From: Pomphorhynchus laevis | Taxonomy: Eukaryota; Acanthocephala; Palaeacanthocephala; Echinorhynchida; Pomphorhynchidae | Length of the DNA stretch: 64,000 nucleotides | Direction of reading: 5' to 3' | NCBI GenBank assembly: GCA_012934845.2 | Contig: WNNJ02002826.1 | Span: 1 to 64,000 of the forward strand | Shown here: positions 33,425 to 44,845 of the stretch, piece after piece | Position numbering within the stretch: position 1 is the first letter of the stretch | Layout of the letters: the number at the start of each line of letters is the position of its first letter | Translations under genes and position numbers: made by a program | The notes under the pieces: model-generated | What the model was told of the DNA's origin: nothing | Seen by the model: the letters and a program-made list of their open reading frames with translations, nothing else | The model's database searches: none

Positions 33425-33692
33425 TTAAATTAGTGATACTTAAAAGTATTCCAATACTTAAATCCATTAGCTCATCGATATCCCCTTTTCTCACAACCTT
33501 GTTTAACTCGTCCACCATCATTCGTATCTTCCCTTCACACTGGAAATCCGCAATCGTTTGTCCCCTTCTTAAGAAACGATCGCTCGACCCCTCCCTTCCT
33601 TCTAGCTATCGCTCCATTTCACTACTCCCTACTATTTCTAAGCTCTTAGAATGCCTCATCTTATTAAGGCGTTCTAAGAACTTAGAAAGTAA
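33425..33692 (+). mobile_element. L2-like family Z fragment ending in a snap-back
   Basis: This is a piece of the linker and early RT of family Z (KSISSSISPFLTTLFNS ... LPSSYRSISLLPTISKLLE). At about 33638-33692 the sequence TTTCTAAGCTCTTAGAATGC is followed by its own reverse complement (TTAAGGCGTTCTAAGAACTT and onward), forming a foldback. Directly after it copy D begins. Confidence 0.75.
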
Positions 33693-36600
33693 CATAGAAA
33701 ATAACCTCCACGAACCTCCACAATCCTTCCACTCATAACATTTCCTCACATCGCTCACCATCCTCTCTCTATATTATGCAAATCGTCTTTGTCTTCCGTT
33801 ATCAAACCAATTCATTTGATATCCTCAACTCCCAGTTATCCTATCGTGATCTCACCAACTCACGTTACTCGTCCTCCTTTACGGAAACGCTTTCATTCTC
33901 GCGATCGTTGCGTCATCATCACTAATATAACTTCTTCCACCTCTTCATCTCCACAAGCACGTCTGACCACGATGTGTCCGCATTCAGGTCCATCCTCTCA
34001 TCTCTTGTTCCTGCAGATAAACCATCCTTTTTCAACAACATCTCTCCTGCCGCATTCATCCGCCTAAATAAATCTTCTCAATCTAATCCTTCCCAGCTCC
34101 CTTTCCTAAAAGTTGTTTTCAAGCATTGCTATCACGCGTCTACTGTCCTCTCCCAACGATTCAAACTCATGTCCCCTTCAGCCACTCGCCTTTTCCCGAT
34201 CGCACACCCTCCGAAATCGCTCAACTCTCATCTGCCCGCAACGAAAAGCGCCGTCGCGATGAAAATAGCGAAATATCTCTCTCCATCCGAAACATCGACG
34301 GAAATTTTCAAGTTGTCCACACCCGACAAAAATTTGATGGCGCTCCATCTCCCCTATGTGTCTTCTCCACTAGTCCCTATCACCACCACACACGGTTTCC
34401 GCCTAGGCCTCCTCAACACTAGATCAATTCTCAATAAATCTGATATCATCCTCGACATATTCACCAAGCAATCCATCGATCTCTTCAGCCTCACCGAATC
34501 CTGGCACTCCGATACTGACGACCGCCATCCGCCGTTGCGCTATGCCGGTTGCTCACTAGTTGAATCCGCTCGCCTCCTACGCCCATCCCCTTCTAAATTA
34601 TCGAATCATGGCAGCATTGTCGCATTCGCCCGTCACCCCGCGTCTATTCGCAAAATCACTTCCCCTTTCAGTCCTTGCTCTTTTGAACTGCTCACTTGTC
34701 GTACTTCTAACCCGATCACTGTAGATCTCGCCATAGTATACCGTTCTGGTTCATCTGCTCCTACATCCTTATTTTTTAATGAACTCGCTGTCCTCCTATC
34801 TCACTGTTCTTTGTCCTCCATCACTTCAATCGTCCTTGGCGACTTCAACATCCGCCTTGACCGTCCCTCTTCCACCGAGTCCATCCAGTTCATCAACATT
34901 CTATCCAACTATAACTACAAACCTATCTCCACTGCACCCACACACATATCCTTGGCGGGACACTCGACATCATCGCTGTCCCCGAACATTTTGCTGCATA
35001 CACCTCATTGTCCATCTTCGATCATGGCCTATCCGATCACTTTCTTAACACCCTTGATCTCGCTCGCAACCACACCCTCCTCACACACCTACGATTCCTA
35101 CGTCGCCCTTGGAGAAATCTTGACCTCTCCCTTCTCTGCTCTGCCTTACTCAAATCGTCTCTATCATTACCCACAATAACATATTCATCTCCTCACGATC
35201 TGGCCTTTCCTTTCGACTCTGAACTCACATCCACTCTCGATATTCTGTTGCCCTTCAAGTCTCACCCACACCGTCGCTTGCACCGTGCCCCATGGTTAAA
35301 CATCCAATGCCTACTTTCAAAGCGTCGACTCCGCCATGCTTTGAGAGTATATTAACGCTCTCTCCGACGTGATTTCCGCTCGATCACTCCGCCTTTCCGT
35401 GATTCCTACCTTGCTCTTCGCCGGTCTTATCTCAATCTACTACGTAACAAATGCAACTCCTTCTGGCAGCATAAAATCATCACTTCATTCAACACTAAGA
35501 CTCTCTGGCATACTTTTAACTCAATTCTTGCTCGCTCTTCTCCGCCGTGCAACATCAATCCCCATGATTATTCGTCATTTCTCTAGAGAAAATATCCACG
35601 TTGCTCTCTCACACCCCGGTCTCCAGCCTATCCCACACTGCCCCGCCCCGCCTCATCCTTCCGGAACTCTTTCATCTTCTCCCTGTCTCACCTACAGAAG
35701 TATCATCTGTCCTCATGTCCTTGCCCAACAAAACCTCACCTGCCGATCCCCTGCCTACCCACATATTAAAATCTATATGCTCATCGATATCCCCATTTCT
35801 CACAACCTTGTTTAACTCGTCCATCCGCAGTCGTATCTTCCCTTCACACTGGAAATCCGCAATCGTTCGTCCCCTCCTTAAGAAACAATCGCTCGACCAC
35901 TTCCTTCCTTCTAGCTTATCGCCCCATTTCACTACTCTCTACTCTTTCTAAGCTCTTAGAACGCCTCATCTTAATACAGATCAACGCTTATCTCTCCTCA
36001 TCCAATCTGTACCCTCCTTTCCAATCCGCCTTCCGCTCTAATCACTTCACAGAAATCGCATGCATAAAAGTGTACAACGACTTACTGATTTCTCGAGACA
36101 AGGCTCTATATAGTGTTCTCATCTCCCTCGACCTCTCCTCCGCATTCGACATTGTCAACCACTCCGTCGTCCTTTCTCGCCTTCGTTATGATTACGGCTT
36201 TTCTTCCTCCTCCGTGGCATGGTTTCCTCATATCTATCGGACCGATCGTTTCGCGTCTGTTCTAATTCATCATCCTCCCCTCCCATCCCTTTTTTGCGGG
36301 GTCCCACAAGGTTCAGTCCTAGGTCCCCTGCTCTTCTCTCTTCTGCTTGGCGATCTTTCTCCGTTTATTAAACCTTACTCTTTTAACGTCATGCAATACG
36401 CCGATGACATCCTCATCTATGATTATGCACCTGCACATCGCATACACGATATCGGCATTTCTGCATCCAACTGTCTTTATTCTATCTACAAACGTCTCTC
36501 CAATCTCCATCTCGTTCTAAACCCCGAAAAGTCCAAAATAATGTGGATCGTCCCTTGTAAACCAAACATATCTCCTCCCACTGTATCTTTTGCCTCATCG

Positions 36601-37305
36601 ATCATCCCAATAGTCCACAATATCACTTTCTTAGGCTTCCATTTCGATGATCACCTTTCCCTTAAACCCTTCGTCCGTGACAAGGTCCACTCATCTAACT
36701 TAATTCTCCGTGACATCCGCCGTATCCGCCCCCTTATCGACTTCCGTTCTTGTATGTCTCTTCTTTCATCGCTTCTTTTCCTTAAAATCGATTACTGCCT
36801 TAGCCTTTTCGCCAATTCACCAAAATCCATCATCCTATCCATACACCGAATAATCAAAACCGGCGTTCGAGTGCTCTTTCGTCTCCGTCGCTTTGACCAC
36901 ACATCCACATATTTTGCCCAACTCACCTGGCCCACCATCCACATCCGCATCACACTCCGCCTTCTTCTCGTTACTTTTCATCTCACCGCTGTCAGCTCTG
37001 CATCGTTCATCAACCTTCCTTTCTTAGACGACACTCGCCCCACCTCGCTATCGCTGCGTTCCTGTCATACCCTCTTACTCCACGTTCCTAATTACTCCAA
37101 CAACTACGGTCTCCGATCCTTCCTCGTCGCCGCCTCACTCGCCTGGAATCAACTCCCTTTCGACGTCCGCCGCGCTCCCTCCTTTATCACATTCAAACAC
37201 CTCCTCCGTTCACACCTTCTCGACACCTGATTCACAGTTTTGTTTTGTTGTGGTCATGTAAGCGTCCGCTGGCACGCATTTGCCACGTTAAACTAAATCC
37301 TTTTT
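33693..37305 (+). mobile_element. L2-like LINE family Z, copy D
   Basis: This is a longer, older copy starting within ORF1. It has the RRM-like region (33780-34350), the endonuclease from about 34338, the linker and the RT (open 36070-37230 with SLDLSSAFDIVNHS, CGVPQGSVLGPLLF, MQYADDILIYDYA). Its 3' hairpin tail carries one mismatch (GCGTCC..GCACGC) at about 37261-37276. Frameshifts are frequent, so it is inactive. Confidence 0.8.
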
Positions 37306-38238
37306 TTCTAAGCTCTTAGAACGCATCATCTTAATACAGATGAATGCTTATCTCTCCTTATCCAATCTGTACCCTCTTTTCCAATCCCCTTTCGGCTCTT
37401 ATCACTCCACAGAAATCGCCTGCATGAAAGTTTACTACGACTTACTCATTTCTAGAGATAAGGCTCTATATAGTGTTCCTATCTCCCTCGACCTCTACTC
37501 CGCCTTCGACATTGTCGACCACTCCGTCCTTTCGCGTCTGTTCTAATTCATCATCATCCCCTCCCATTCCTATTTTTTTGCGGGGTCCCACAAGGTTCAG
37601 TCCTAGGTCGCCTGCTTTTCTCTCTTCTGCTCGGCGATGTCTCTCCGTTTATCAAACCTTACTATTTTAACGTCATGCATTACGCCGATGACATCCTCAT
37701 CTATGTTAATGTTCCTGCACATCGCATACACGTTATTGGCATTTCTGCCTCCAACTTTATTTCTTCTATCTACAAACGTCTCTCCAAACTCCATCTCGTT
37801 CTAAACCCCACCAAGTGCAAAATAATGTGGATCATCCCCCCATAACCAAGCATATATTTTCCCACTGTATATTTTGCCTCATCGATCATACCCATAGTAC
37901 ACAATCTCATTTTGTTAGGCTTCCATTTCGATGTTCACCTTTCCCTTAGTCCGTGATAAGGTCCGCTCGTCTAACTTAATTCTCCTTGACATCCGCCGTA
38001 TTCACCCCTACAATGAATTATCAACTCCGCCGTTCGAGTGATCTTTCGTCTCCGTCGTTTCGACCACACATCCACATATCTTGCTTAACTCTCCTGGCCC
38101 ACCATCTACATCCGCATCAAACTCCGCCTTCTTCTTGTAACTTTTCGTCTCATCGATGTCGGTTCTCCATCGTTCATCAACCTTCTATTCTTAAACGACA
38201 CTTGCCAACCTCGCCATCGCAGCGTTCCCGTCATACCA
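37306..38238 (+). mobile_element. L2-like LINE family Z, copy E (decayed RT)
   Basis: The RT core resumes at LSKLLERI-like sequence and runs through AFDIVDHS, VPQGSVLG, HYADDILIYVN and KCKIMWI, with deletions and stops. It ends near 38238, where family Y sequence begins. Confidence 0.7.
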
Positions 38239-40213
38239 TCTTAATGATCGCCCGGCTGACTCTGACTCTATCACTTTTACTAATCTTTTTTCTGATTTTA
38301 ACTATAAATTACTTTCAACAAGCCCAACTCATATTCTCGGCGGTGCTTTCGACATCGTTGCTTTCCCTAACTGCTTCAATGACTATACTTCCGTGTCAAT
38401 TACTGATCCTGGTTTGTCCGATCATTTCCTTGTCACTCTTCCTCTTACTCGTCCCCATCCTCCTTCTCCGCCTCCACCATTATCCACAACAAGTCGACCC
38501 TGGAAACTTCTCGATATCCCTATTCTCTGCACAGCCTTACTCAATTCTTCACTCTTTTCACTTCCTCTTAACTATCTCTCTCCCGATGATCTCTGCATTC
38601 TGTTTGATTCTGAACTTATGTCTATCATCAATAAACTTCTGCCTAGTCGACTCCGACGCTCTCAGCGCTTGCGCCATGCTCCCTGGTTCGATTCTGACTG
38701 TAGTCTTTCTAAGCGTCGACTCCGTCACTCTTTTCGTGTGTATAATCGCTTTCTTAAACGTTCTCCCAACTCACTCACTCCAAATCTCCGTGATTCCTAC
38801 TTTTCTCTACGCCGTTCACATCTTATTCTTATACGTACTAAACGTACTATCTTTTGGTGAAATCAACTCGAGTCATCTTCCAACTCTAAATCTAATTTGA
38901 AAATCTTAAACTCAATTCTTTCACGATCATCTACTTCTTGTAATATAAATCCTGATGAATTCTCTTCTTATCTACAAACTAAGCTATCTAATTTACTTTC
39001 CCTACTACCCATAGCCCCCTTGTACCCACTCTTCTCTTTAAATACTTCCCTCCCAGAACTATTCCACCTTCTTCCCGTTTCGTCTGATGAAGTTTCTTCG
39101 GTTCTGCTGTCATTACCTAATAAAACCCTCTCCTTCCGACCCAATTCCCGCTCACTTGCTTAAAAATATCTGCTCCTCTATCTAACCCTTCCTAACCCCA
39201 TTGTTCAACTCGTCCATCCGTAGCCGTACATTTCCTTCCATCTGGAAATGCGCCACTGTTCGTCCTCTCATCAAAAAGCAATCTCTCGACTCCTCACTAC
39301 CATCTTCGTACCGTCCAATCTCACTTCTCCGAACTCTTTCTAAACTCCTTGAGCGTCTCCTTCTCAAGCAAGTTAATACATATCTCTTTTCCTCTAACTT
39401 GTCTTTCCTCTAACTTGTTTCCTCCCTTCCAAGCCGCTTTTCGCTCTAATCACTCTACTAAAATTGCCTGTCTTGAAGTTTATAATGACTTACTCATCTC
39501 GCGAGATCATAAATTATGTAGTGTCATAGTTTATCTTGATCTATCGTCTGCTTTTGACATCGTCGATCACTCGATTCTTCTACATCACTTTCGTCATGAT
39601 TATGGCTTCTCTTTACCCACTGTATCATGGTTTTCTTCATATCTATCAAACCGTACATTTCGCGTCTATTCTAACTATTTTCTCTCCCATCCTTCTTCCA
39701 TCCCGACCGGTGTTCCACAAGGCTCCGTATTAGGCCCTATACTTTTCTCTCTTCTTCTCGGTGACTTGTCTTCGATTTCTCATAAATTTAACTTCCATGT
39801 TATGCAATATGCTGATGACATTCTCATCTATGCTCACGCACCTGCTTATCGTATTAATGATCTTAGTGTTTCTGTTTCCAGCTGTCTTGTCTCAATTTCC
39901 AATCATCTTTCTTCCCTTCGCCTTTCTCTGAATCCTGGTAAATCTAAAATTATGTGGATCCTACCTCGAATTTTCGGCGTAGAACCTCCTGCGGTATCAT
40001 TAAATTCTACAATTTTATTTATCGTTTATAATCTCGTTTTCCTAGGCTTTCATTTCGACAACCGACTTTCACTTAAACCTTTCGTTAGTGATAAAGTACG
40101 CTCATCTACCTTGATACTCCGCAATCTCCGTCAAGTTCGTAGATTGATCGATTTTCCTTCTTGTATGACTCTTATATCTTCTCTTCTTTTCTCAAGACTT
40201 GATTACTGTTTTG
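38239..40213 (+). mobile_element. L2-like LINE family Y, plus-strand copy, left part
   Basis: The copy starts in the endonuclease (RPADSDSITF, HILGGAFDIV, LSDHFLVTL). It runs through the linker to RT motifs YLDLSSAFDIVDHS, TGVPQGSVLGPILFSL and MQYADDILIYAHA, breaking off at LFSRLDYC. The remainder (LFSNSLKSTL onward) is found at 44329-44845. Copy B of family Z is inserted between. Frame breaks are moderate (39120-39420). Confidence 0.85.
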
Positions 40214-40343
40214 AAAAAAAGTATTGGTTATTAAAGTTCTTACAAAAACTATTACAACTGACCGCTTTGGTGTTTACGAAAATATTAATCTAATATACAT
40301 ACAACGAGGAGAATAAAATCACGAATCAAACGACTATATACAA

Positions 40344-41741
40344 ATGGGTAGGAAAAAACAAAAGTCTCAAGTTCCCAACCATGTTGCGTCCAACACCGAT
40401 GTTAGAGATGTTTCCAATGGATCTGAACAACAAGTCCTTTGCTCAAACAATGATTGTCACACGTGGGTAAGTATTTGGACTTCAGAATCCCAGGCATCTT
40501 GCCTTGCAGACAACGAATTCTACTGTGGCTACTGTTCGGCTAAGATGATAAATACGATGAAGAGTGAAATAGAGAGTCTCAAGACAAATATATTGAAACT
40601 ATCTGGCAATGCAGCGATGTCCACACATGCCTCTTCGTATTGTAATAAGTCTCAACCTCGATGCCCAATTCTCCCGCATTCGATTGCCTCTAAGAATGCC
40701 AAATCTCCCATCTCTTCTACAGGTATTACTATACATCCTTCAATTTTGCCCAATCAATCAGCTCAATCTTCTGATGTTACTGTCATTGACCATTTGCAAC
40801 CCAGTATTTCTTTTGTCGTATCATATAAATCACCTTACATTTCTACCCCTCATTGCGTTAATACGTCATCATCAGATAATCCATTATCAGATAATCTGAA
40901 GGAGCCGCAAATTGTATCGCAGCAAGATGGATTTTGTCAAGTTTATGATAAATCTACCGATACAGTGACGGAGCCGCAAATTGTTACAACTAATGTATGT
41001 TCACTCCCCGACACCCCACGTCCCGTCCTTCCTGTCTCGTTTCTCAATAACTTGCATCCATCAATCAAAATCACCTCCACCAGCCTCCACTATCCTTCCA
41101 CTCATAACCTTTCCTCACATCGCTTGCCACCCGCTTTATTATCATTATCCTCTATGTCTCCCGTCGTCAAACCAAATCCCTCCAAATCATCAACTGCCAG
41201 CTCTTCTATCGTGATCTCACCTACTCACGTCAGTCGTCCTCCTTTACGGAAGCGCTTTGCTTCTCGCGATCGTTGCGTCATTGTTACTAATATCACGCCT
41301 TCTAACTCCTTATCTCCACAAGCACGTCTGGACCACGATGTTTCCGCCTTCAGATCCATCCTCTCGTCTATTGTTCCTGCGGATAAACCATCCTTTTTCA
41401 AGGACATTTCTCCAGTCGCATTCATCCGTCTAAAAAAATCTTCTCAATCCAATCCTTCCCAGCCCCCTCTCCTAAAAATTGTTTTCAAGCATCGCTCTCA
41501 CGCGTCTTCTGTCCTCTCTCAACGATTCAAACTCATGTCATCTTCAACCACTCGAATTTTCCCCGATCGCGCCCCTTCCGAAATCGCTCAAATCTCTTCA
41601 GCCCGCATCGAAAAACGTCGTCGCGAGGAAAACGGCGAAACTTCACTCGCCATCCGAAACATAGACGGAAATTTTCAAATTGTCCACACCCGTCAAAAAA
41701 TTCGATCGCGCTCCATCTCTCCTATGTGTCTTCTCCACTAG
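40344..41741 (+). CDS. L2-like LINE ORF1 protein (family Z, copy B), 465 aa
   Basis: The same length and layout as copy A ORF1: N-terminal Cys domain, Ser/Pro-rich linker, RRM-like domain and basic tail. By eye about nine residues differ from copy A, among them Asn to Lys in the FIRLNKSS segment and Trp to Ser near the end. All cysteines are kept. Such similarity between two copies 15 kb apart suggests insertion within a short time of each other. Confidence 0.8.
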   Translation: MGRKKQKSQVPNHVASNTDVRDVSNGSEQQVLCSNNDCHTWVSIWTSESQASCLADNEFYCGYCSAKMINTMKSEIESLKTNILKLSGNAAMSTHASSYCNKSQPRCPILPHSIASKNAKSPISSTGITIHPSILPNQSAQSSDVTVIDHLQPSISFVVSYKSPYISTPHCVNTSSSDNPLSDNLKEPQIVSQQDGFCQVYDKSTDTVTEPQIVTTNVCSLPDTPRPVLPVSFLNNLHPSIKITSTSLHYPSTHNLSSHRLPPALLSLSSMSPVVKPNPSKSSTASSSIVISPTHVSRPPLRKRFASRDRCVIVTNITPSNSLSPQARLDHDVSAFRSILSSIVPADKPSFFKDISPVAFIRLKKSSQSNPSQPPLLKIVFKHRSHASSVLSQRFKLMSSSTTRIFPDRAPSEIAQISSARIEKRRREENGETSLAIRNIDGNFQIVHTRQKIRSRSISPMCLLH

Positions 41742-44251
41742 TCTCTTTCGCCACAGCACACGGTTTCCGCCTCGGTCTCCTCAACACTAGATCTATTCTC
41801 AATAAATCCGATCTTATCCTCAACCTATTCACCAAGCAATCCATCGATCTCTTCTGCCTCACCGAATCCTGGCACTCAGATTCCGACGACCTTTCCATTC
41901 GCCGTCTGCTCTCTGCCGGTTGCTCCCTAGTCGAATCCGCCCGCCCCCTCAGCTCATGCCCTTCTAAATCCTCTAATCATGGCGGCATCGTCGCATTCGC
42001 GCGTCACCCAGCGTCTCTTCGCAAAATCAATCCCCCTTTCAGTCCTTGCTCTTTTGAATTGCTCACTTATCGTTATTCTAACCCGATCACTCTAGATCTC
42101 GCCATTGTATACCGTCCTGGTTCATCAGCTCCCACAGCCTTATTTTTTACCGGACTCGCTGACCTCCTTTCCCATTGTTCTTTGTGTTCAATCCCTACAC
42201 TCGTTCTAGGCGACTTTAATATCCGCCTAGACCGCCCCTCTTCCACGGATTCCATCCGGTACACCAACATTCTATCCAACTACAATTACAAACTAATCTC
42301 CACTGCCCCCACACATATACTTGGCGGGGCACTCGACATCATCGCTGTCCCCGATCATTTTGCTGCCTACACCTCACTGTCCATCTCTGATCCTGGTCTA
42401 TCCGATCACTTTCTTATCACCCTTGATCTCGATCGCAACCACACCCCTCCTCACACACCTACAATCCTACGTCGCCCTTGGAGAAATCTTGACCTTTCCC
42501 TTCTCCGCTCTGCCTTACTCAAATCGTCTCTATCATTACCCACAATAACATATTCATCTCCTCACGATCTCGCCTTTCTTTTCGACTCTGAACTCACATC
42601 CACTCTCGATATTCTCTTGCCCTTCAAGTCTCACCCACACCGTCGCTTGCACCGTGCCCCATGGTTTGACATCCAATGCCTACTCTCAAAGCGTCGACTC
42701 CGCCATGCTTTTCGAGTCTATCACCGCTCTCTCAGACGCGATTTCCGCTCGATCACTCCGTCTTTCCGTGATTCCTATCTTGCTCTTCGCCGGTCTCATC
42801 TCAACCTACTACGTACCAAATGCAACTCCTTCTGGCAGCATAAAATAATCACTTCATTCAACTCTAAGACTCTCTGGCATACTTTTAGTCCCCTCCTTAA
42901 GAAACAATCGCTCGACCCCTCCCTTCCTTCTAGCTATCGCCCCATTTCACTACTCCCTACTCTTTCTAAGCTCTTAGAACGCCTCATCTTAATACAAATC
43001 AACGATTATCTCTCCTCATCCAATCTGTACCCTCCTTTCCAATCCGCTTTCCGCTCTAATCACTCGACAGAAATCGCATGCATAAAAGTGTACAACGACT
43101 TACTCATTTCTCGAGACAAGGCTCTATATAGTGTTCTCATCTCCCTAAACCTCTCCTCCGCATTCGACATTGTCGACCACTCCGTCCTCCTTTCTCGCCT
43201 TCGTTATGATTACGGCTTTTCTTCCTCCTCCGTAGCTTGGTTCGCCTCATATCTATCCGACCGTTCCTTTCGCGTCTGTTCTAATTCATCATCCTCCCCT
43301 CCCATCCCTATTTTTTGCGGGGTTCCACAAGGTTCAGTCCTAGGTCCCCTGCTTTTCTCTCTTTTGGTTGGCGATCTCTCTCCATTCATCAAACCTTACT
43401 CCTTTAACGTCATGCAATACGCCGATGACATTCTAATCTATGCTCATGCACCCGCACATCGCATACACGACATCGCCATTTCTGCCTCCAACTGTCTCTC
43501 TTCTATCTACAAGCGTCTCTCCAATCTCCATCTCGTTCTAAACGCCGAAAAGTCCAAAATAATGTGGATCCTTCCCCGTAAACCAAGCATATCTCCTCCC
43601 ATTGTATCTTTTGCCTCATCGATCATCCCTGTAGTCCACAATCTCACTTTCTTAGGCTTCCATTTCGATGATCACCTTTCCCTTAAACCCTTCGTCCGTG
43701 ACAAGGTCCGCTCGTCTAACTTAATTCTTCGTGACATCCGCCGTATCCGCCCCCTTATCGACTTCCGTTCTTGTATGTCTCTTCTTTCATCGCTTCTTTT
43801 CCCTAAAATCGATTACTGCCTTAGCCTTTTCGCCAATTCTCCAAAATCCATCATCCTACCCCTACAACGAATAATCAACACCGCCGTTCGAGTGCTCTTT
43901 CGCCTCCGTCGCTTCGACCACACATCCACATATTTTGCCCAACTCTCCTGGCCCACCATCCACATCCGCATCAAACTCCGCCTTCTTCTCATTACTTTTC
44001 GTCTCATCGCTGTCGGCTCCCCATCGTTCATCAACCTTCCTTTCTTAGACGATACTCGCCCCACCTCGCTATCGCTTCGTTCCTGTCATACCCTCTTACT
44101 CCACGTTCCTAATTACTCCAACAACTACGGTCTCCGATCCTTCCTCGTCGCCGCCTCACTCGCCTGGAATCAACTCCCCCTCGACGTCCGCCGCGCTCCA
44201 TCTTTTATCACATTCAAACACCTCCTCCGTTCACACCTTCTCGACGCCTGA
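41708..44251 (+). CDS. L2-like LINE ORF2 (family Z, copy B), open but deleted
   Basis: The frame is open for more than 840 codons. The endonuclease is complete (CLTESWHSDSDD, LGDFNIRLDRP, ILGGALDIIAVP, LSDHFLITL). At about 42887 a deletion of about 351 nt (117 codons), relative to the restored length of copy A, joins the linker directly to LLKKQSLDPSLPSSYRP, so the frame is kept. RT motif A reads SLNLSSAFD, with Asn (codon 43148-43150) in place of the catalytic Asp. Motifs B and C (QYADDILIY) are intact. The family's ORF2 ATG is changed to ATC (41705-41707). The polymerase is predicted inactive. Confidence 0.75.
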   Translation, partial: ALHLSYVSSPLVSFATAHGFRLGLLNTRSILNKSDLILNLFTKQSIDLFCLTESWHSDSDDLSIRRLLSAGCSLVESARPLSSCPSKSSNHGGIVAFARHPASLRKINPPFSPCSFELLTYRYSNPITLDLAIVYRPGSSAPTALFFTGLADLLSHCSLCSIPTLVLGDFNIRLDRPSSTDSIRYTNILSNYNYKLISTAPTHILGGALDIIAVPDHFAAYTSLSISDPGLSDHFLITLDLDRNHTPPHTPTILRRPWRNLDLSLLRSALLKSSLSLPTITYSSPHDLAFLFDSELTSTLDILLPFKSHPHRRLHRAPWFDIQCLLSKRRLRHAFRVYHRSLRRDFRSITPSFRDSYLALRRSHLNLLRTKCNSFWQHKIITSFNSKTLWHTFSPLLKKQSLDPSLPSSYRPISLLPTLSKLLERLILIQINDYLSSSNLYPPFQSAFRSNHSTEIACIKVYNDLLISRDKALYSVLISLNLSSAFDIVDHSVLLSRLRYDYGFSSSSVAWFASYLSDRSFRVCSNSSSSPPIPIFCGVPQGSVLGPLLFSLLVGDLSPFIKPYSFNVMQYADDILIYAHAPAHRIHDIAISASNCLSSIYKRLSNLHLVLNAEKSKIMWILPRKPSISPPIVSFASSIIPVVHNLTFLGFHFDDHLSLKPFVRDKVRSSNLILRDIRRIRPLIDFRSCMSLLSSLLFPKIDYCLSLFANSPKSIILPLQRIINTAVRVLFRLRRFDHTSTYFAQLSWPTIHIRIKLRLLLITFRLIAVGSPSFINLPFLDDTRPTSLSLRSCHTLLLHVPNYSNNYGLRSFLVAASLAWNQLPLDVRRAPSFITFKHLLRSHLLDA

Positions 44252-44328
44252 TTCACAATTTTGTTTTTGTTGTGGTCATGTAAGCGTGCGCTGGCACGCA
44301 TTTGCCACGTTAAAATAAATCTTTTTTT

Positions 44329-44845
44329 AGTCTATTTTCCAACTCACTTAAATCCACTCTTCTTCCTCTATAACGCATCGTCAACGCAGCCGTCCGAATT
44401 ATCCTTCGTCTTCGTCGTTTTGATCATACATCCTACCATCTTGCTTCTCTCGATTTGCTTACAATTTATTGTCGTGTTCAAATTCGTCTTCTCGTTGCTT
44501 TTCGCCTTATAACTTATCATACGCCTTCATTTCTCAACCTTCCTTTTCTCGACAATTCTCGTACTGTATATTGTGCTCTGCGTTCCCGTAATTCCCTTCT
44601 TTTACATGTTCCAAACTACTCTACCTCTTTTGGCTTCCGCTCCTTCGTTGTGGCTGCTCCTCTCTTGTGGAATCAACTGCCTATTCATATCCGCCAATCA
44701 ACATCTATGCCGTGCTTCAAACACCAAATCCAATTCCATTTCAACAATTAACTAATTATCTGTGACTTTTGATGTTCTTTTTTTGTTTGTTAGTGGTCAT
44801 GTAAGCGTGCATTTTTTCACGCATTTGCCACGTTAAATAAATTAT
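44329..44845 (+). mobile_element. L2-like LINE family Y, plus-strand copy, right part
   Basis: This is the continuation of the copy broken at 40213: RT carboxy terminus ([37 protein letters not shown]) and 3' UTR. The hairpin is GCGTG-cattttttC-ACGC type, and the copy ends AAATTATTGTATTATTA at 44845. Confidence 0.85.

Larger units (their letters stand above)
40214..44328 (+). mobile_element. L2-like LINE family Z, copy B (inside family Y)
   Basis: The 5' end GAAAAAAAGTATTGGTTATT (about 40216) resembles the 5' ends of other L2-like copies near 20893 and 45791, so the copy is probably complete at its 5' end. ORF1 is at 40344-41741. ORF2 is open to 44251, with an in-frame deletion. The 3' hairpin tail ends in a T-run at 44328. 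No clear target duplication is seen. Confidence 0.9.

Noticed and set aside
38239-44845. One long recombinant LINE
   Set aside because: Y sequence before 40213 and after 44329 is continuous, so Z copy B is an insertion, not a recombinant.
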